Below are positions 60,856 through 64,000 of a DNA stretch of 64,000 bases, one piece after another. Within the stretch, counting starts at the first letter, position 1, and the number at the start of each line of letters is the position of its first letter. The translations under genes and the position numbers were made by a program. The notes beneath the pieces were generated by a model, which saw only the letters and a program-made list of their open reading frames with translations, was not told where the DNA came from and made no database searches. The stretch comes from Streptomyces buecherae (GTDB taxonomy: Bacteria > Actinomycetota > Actinomycetes > Streptomycetales > Streptomycetaceae): the NCBI RefSeq assembly GCF_014295035.1, contig NZ_CP060404.1:2878501-2942500 (forward strand). The letters are read 5' to 3'.

Positions 60856-61182
60856 TCACTCGTCGTGGCTCTGCGGCGGGAGCGCTGCGATGAAGGGGTG
60901 GTCCCGCTCGATCAGGCCGAGCTTCGAGGCCCCACCGGGCGAGCCGAGCTCGTCGAAGAACTCCACGTTCGCCTTGTAGTAGTCCTTCCACTCCTCGGGA
61001 GTGTCATCCTCGTAGAAGATGGCCTCGACCGGGCAGACCGGCTCACACGCACCGCAGTCGACGCATTCGTCAGGATGGATGTACAAGGACCGCGAGCCCT
61101 CGTAGATGCAGTCGACGGGGCATTCCTCGATGCAGGCCTTGTCCTTCAGGTCAACACAAGGCTCCGCGATGACGTAGGTCAC
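60856..61182 (-). CDS. fdxA: Seven-iron ferredoxin
   Basis: 108 aa. Starts TYVIAEPC with the cluster ligands CVDLKDKACIEECPVDC for the [3Fe-4S] side and CVDCGACEPVC for the [4Fe-4S] side; acidic C-terminal extension with EEWKDYY. Electron carrier, for instance to cytochromes P450. GTG start with GGAGG nine nt upstream. Confidence 0.93.
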   Translation of the reverse strand: MTYVIAEPCVDLKDKACIEECPVDCIYEGSRSLYIHPDECVDCGACEPVCPVEAIFYEDDTPEEWKDYYKANVEFFDELGSPGGASKLGLIERDHPFIAALPPQSHDE

Positions 61183-61326
61183 GCTGTCGTTCCTCCTCGG
61201 TAGGGCTGGCGGGACCGGTGTTTGTGTGGCCCCGCCGCGTGGCGCGCGGGAGCGCGGCGTCGTCGATGCCCACACCTAGTATCTCCGTTCCGGGGCAGGA
61301 GACGAACATGAGGGGCGGACAGAGCT

Positions 61327-62466
61327 GTGGAGTTCACCACGGGCGGACGACTTGAAGTCCGAATTTCCCCCGCTGACGTGGGAAAACGCGTGTCGGTGCG
61401 GCGCCTGAACGATCCGGGGGGTGGGCCCCAGAAGTTCACCGACACGGTAGGGGTCCTTGCATCCTGGACTGGGGGTGTGGTGCGGATCACGCGCAAGACC
61501 GGCGAGGTTGTCCGCATCGCGGAAAACACGCTCGTGGCGGGCAAGGTCATCCCGTCCGTGCCCGGCGCCCGCCCCGGTTCACCGCCCGCCCGCCGGCGCG
61601 GCCCGGCCGCCGACGCGTTGGAGATCGACCGGATCGCCGCCCGCTCCTGGCCCCCGGCCGAGCGGGCCCGGCTGGCGCCCGCCGGCGCCGACCCCGACGC
61701 GGGGCTGGCCTCGGGCTCGGGCTGGGAGCTGCGCGCGGCCGGCGGCTTCACCCGGCGCGCCAACTCCGTGTTCCCGCTGAGCGACCCCGGGCTGCCGCTC
61801 GACGAGGCGCTGGGCCGGGTGCGGGCATGGTACGCCGAACGCGGACTCCCCGCGTACATCCACGTGAGCGAGGGCGCCACGGCCGAGCAGGACGCGCTGG
61901 CCACCGAGCTGGCCCGGCGCGGCTGGACGAACGAGGGCACGGCCGAGGTGTGGACCTCGGCCCTGGCGCCGCTGGCCGACCGGGACCCGGCGCCGTTCCC
62001 GGCCGGCGACACGCCGACGCTCTCGGCGCACGGGGCCGGGAGCGGGGCGGGCGCTCCGGTGCCACGGGGCGAGCTGTCGCGCACGCTCAGCGACGCCTGG
62101 CTGGCCCGCTACCAGCGGTTCGGGACGCCTGCGCCGGAGAGCCTCGCGGTGCTCTCGGGCGGGCCCTCGGTGTGGTTCGCCACCGTCTGGGCCGGTCAGG
62201 AGGCCGCGGCGATCGGGCGGTGTGTGGTGGACGGGCGCTGGGCCGGGTTCGCCGCAGTCGAGGTGGCGCCCGAGCACCGGCGCCGGGGCCTGGCCACCGC
62301 CGTGATGGCCGCCCTGTCCCGCGCGGCGCTGGCCGAGGGCGCCTCGGCGGCCTACCTCCAGGTCGAGGCGGACAACGCGCGCGCCCACGCGCTCTACGAC
62401 GGGCTCGGCTTCCGCCCGCACCACCCCTACCACTACTTCCGCGCCCCACGGGACGACGCCCGCTGA
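61327..62466 (+). CDS. GNAT acetyltransferase with N-terminal beta-barrel
   Basis: 379 aa. N-terminal small barrel (residues about 1-70; VRRLNDPGGGPQKFTD), linker, then a GNAT domain with the acetyl-CoA motif HRRRGLA and WAGFAAVEVAPEHR, and ALYDGLGF near the end. GTG start; TAGTAT about 45 nt upstream is a possible -10. Divergent from fdxA. Target of acetylation unknown. Confidence 0.83.
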   Translation: MEFTTGGRLEVRISPADVGKRVSVRRLNDPGGGPQKFTDTVGVLASWTGGVVRITRKTGEVVRIAENTLVAGKVIPSVPGARPGSPPARRRGPAADALEIDRIAARSWPPAERARLAPAGADPDAGLASGSGWELRAAGGFTRRANSVFPLSDPGLPLDEALGRVRAWYAERGLPAYIHVSEGATAEQDALATELARRGWTNEGTAEVWTSALAPLADRDPAPFPAGDTPTLSAHGAGSGAGAPVPRGELSRTLSDAWLARYQRFGTPAPESLAVLSGGPSVWFATVWAGQEAAAIGRCVVDGRWAGFAAVEVAPEHRRRGLATAVMAALSRAALAEGASAAYLQVEADNARAHALYDGLGFRPHHPYHYFRAPRDDAR

Positions 62467-62495
62467 GCGGGTACGCGGCAGGGTACGAGGCACGT

Positions 62496-63326
62496 ATGTA
62501 CGACACCACGGACCGACGGCGACGATTCGCCGAAGCGGCGCGCGAGGAGCGTCCCGACCTGGCGCTGCTGTGCCTCCTGGTGGGCGCGGAGGCCGACGCG
62601 GAGCTGGGCGAGGCGGGCGTGGACGCGGCCCAGATCGAGCTGGACCGGCTGGCCGGGCTGCTGCCCTTCGCGCCGGGCTCCCCGCAGGCGTGGGCCAGCG
62701 CCACCGCCGCCCTGCTGGGCGAGGAGTGCGGCTTCCACGGCACCCCGGCCGACTACCGGCGCCTGGACTCCTCCCTCCTGCACGAGGTGCTGCGCCGCCG
62801 CCGGGGGCTGCCCATCCTGCTGTCCGTGGTCTGGCTCGAGGTGGCCAGGCGGGCGGGCGCGCCGGTGTACGGGGTCGCCCTGCCGGGCCACTTCGTGGTC
62901 GGGTTCGGCGACCCGACCGGGGCGCACGCGCTGGTGGACCCGTTCGACGGCGGCCGACCGCTGACGGACGAGGACGCGGGGCTGCTGGTGGCGGGCGCCA
63001 CGGGGGCGCCGCTGTCGCCCGCGCTGCTCGCCCCGGCCGAGCCGCTGGAGATCGTCCTGCGGGTGCTGAACAACATCCGCGCCTGGGCCGCCGCCCGCCC
63101 CGAGCGCACCGACGTCCAGCTCTGGGCGGTCGAGCTGTCCCTGCTACTGCCGAGCCACCCGGCGCGGCTGCGTTACGAACGGGGCCAGCTCCTGGTCCAG
63201 CGCGGCGACTTCCGGGGCGGGGCAGCGGAGATGGAGCGGTACGCGGACATCGTCGCGGCCATGGAGCCCAGCTCCGCCGAGTCGGTACGCCGCCAGGCCC
63301 GCTCGGCCCGCGCCCTGCTCAACTAG
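62496..63326 (+). CDS. SirB1/transglutaminase-like protein with TPR-like tail
   Basis: 276 aa. SirB1 N-terminal domain with DSSLLHEVLRRRRGLPILL and a cysteine-less transglutaminase-like core (GVALPGHFVVGF, LVDPFDGG), followed by a tetratricopeptide-like helical end (RLRYERGQLLVQRGDF). ATG with GAGG five nt upstream, 29 nt after the GNAT gene, so the two form an operon. Confidence 0.8.
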   Translation: MYDTTDRRRRFAEAAREERPDLALLCLLVGAEADAELGEAGVDAAQIELDRLAGLLPFAPGSPQAWASATAALLGEECGFHGTPADYRRLDSSLLHEVLRRRRGLPILLSVVWLEVARRAGAPVYGVALPGHFVVGFGDPTGAHALVDPFDGGRPLTDEDAGLLVAGATGAPLSPALLAPAEPLEIVLRVLNNIRAWAAARPERTDVQLWAVELSLLLPSHPARLRYERGQLLVQRGDFRGGAAEMERYADIVAAMEPSSAESVRRQARSARALLN

Positions 63327-63411
63327 CGGCCCGGGCCCGCCCCGGCTAGCGGCCCGACGCGGCCCACCCAGCGGCCCCCAACGGATCGGTCAGCGACGCC
63401 GCGCACACGCC

Positions 63412-63446
63412 GACGGGACCCCGGGCAACTGGCCCGGGGCCCCGTC
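63412..63446. terminator. Terminator between convergent genes
   Basis: 15-bp stem with one mismatch (GACGGGACCCCGGGC against GCCCGGGGCCCCGTC), AACTG loop. Confidence 0.7.
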
Positions 63447-63463
63447 GACTGGGCCGGCGCGTA

Positions 63464-63493
63464 CAGGAGACGGCGCGTCAGGAGACGGCGCGT
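63464..63493. repeat. 15-nt direct duplication at the end of the VanW-type gene
   Basis: CAGGAGACGGCGCGT appears twice in tandem, the second copy touching the stop codon of the gene to the right. Confidence 0.85.
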
Positions 63494-64000
63494 CAGCCCA
63501 GGGTCGTGTTCGGGATGACCACCGTGCGCTCGGCCAGCGTCTTGCCGGTGAGCGCCCGGCCCATGGCGCCCGCCACGTCCGTCGGGCTGACCGGGGTCTT
63601 GGAACCGTCACCCCGCTCGACCAGCACGCCGTCGAAGGTGCTGCCGTAGAGCTGCTTTATGGCGTCCAGGTCGTAGTGCTCGACCAGCTTGCCGTCGACC
63701 ACCCGCATGGACAGGATCTGCGGCAGCGAGCGGTCCGGGCCGAACTGGATCTCCTGGCCGCCGGCCTGAACGGTGATCAGGCCCGACATCGCGGGCTCGG
63801 CGAACGCCTTCATCTTGCGGTCGACCTCGGCGTTGGAGACCTTGGGCTGCCTGGTCGTGCTCGGCAGCGCCACCGCCCGGTTCTCGCCGGACTCGGCCCG
63901 CTCCCGGTACGCCTGGGCCACCGCGTCCACCGACTTGTCGGCGTCGAGGCCCTTGCCGGCCTTGCCGTAGACCGGCACCGCCCGGCCGGGCTCGAAGGTG
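63493..64000 (-). CDS. YoaR/VanW-type peptidoglycan-binding protein (5' part beyond window)
   Basis: Only the last 168 or so residues are inside. Seen: VPVYGKAGKGLDADKSVDAV, LPSTTRQPKVSNAEVDRKMKAFAEP (split here) and RSLPQILSMRVVDG, which resemble the PG_binding_4 repeats of VanW/YoaR proteins. A wall-binding role is inferred; the gene start and signal or membrane anchor lie outside. Confidence 0.7.
   Translation of the reverse strand, partial: TFEPGRAVPVYGKAGKGLDADKSVDAVAQAYRERAESGENRAVALPSTTRQPKVSNAEVDRKMKAFAEPAMSGLITVQAGGQEIQFGPDRSLPQILSMRVVDGKLVEHYDLDAIKQLYGSTFDGVLVERGDGSKTPVSPTDVAGAMGRALTGKTLAERTVVIPNTTLG

Noticed and set aside
1-64000. CRISPR arrays, IS elements, tRNA genes, prophage or attachment sites
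   Set aside because: I looked for repeats with spacers, transposase motifs, cloverleaf-like sequence and integrase motifs and found none.

Overview
The window is about 73-75% G+C, with strong G/C third-position bias, short operons, several probable leaderless genes (TANNNT -10 boxes about 6-7 nt before a start codon), GC-rich palindromic terminators and families typical of mycelial actinobacteria. It is best read as a chromosomal core segment of a Streptomyces or close relative. I saw no tRNA, rRNA, IS element, integrase or CRISPR array.

Left part (1-27 kb). A HelR/HelD-type RNA polymerase-recycling ATPase (cut by the left edge) is followed by moeZ, which has a textbook SigR-type promoter. 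Next, all on the minus strand, comes a five-gene glycan cassette: PelF-like GT4, membrane protein, 48-aa small ORF, NAD epimerase and spherulin-4/GH135-like hydrolase. A four-gene oligopeptide-type ABC transporter follows (lipoprotein, two permeases, a fused double ATPase). Then comes a block also found in mycobacteria: DUF3152 metzincin-like protein, alpha/beta hydrolase, TetR regulator (position of FasR), DUF3107, small membrane protein, ferritin-like protein and DEAD-box RNA helicase. In mycobacteria this block lies next to moeZ; here the glycan cassette and transporter (about 14 kb) separate them.

Middle part (25-43.5 kb). Single genes and short operons: alpha/beta hydrolase, Zn-alcohol dehydrogenase, NYN-domain protein, a 50-aa protein with a second SigR-type promoter, MarC, PHP phosphoesterase, DUF6758, an MFS exporter with a palindromic operator between -35 and -10, a SUFU-domain protein, CorA with a leader of about 400 nt, EamA transporter, SDR, LppX/LprG-like lipoprotein, a soluble MgtE-N/CBS protein overlapping DUF1003, and the Fe-S carrier Mrp.

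Right part (43.5-64 kb). Envelope stress and export: tatB, htrA, and sigE-rseA with an ECF autoregulatory promoter, divergent from an O-methyltransferase. Then DUF3117, crotonase, tag, a DivIVA-like protein, a FolP2-like DHPS homologue, LOG protein, dapE, lysozyme-like protein, small secreted protein, dapC, fdxA, GNAT, SirB1/transglutaminase-like protein and a partial YoaR/VanW-type protein. This order resembles M. tuberculosis Rv1177-Rv1239. Start codons were chosen from ribosome-binding sites, overlaps and family N-termini; where I changed the longest frame, the entry says so.
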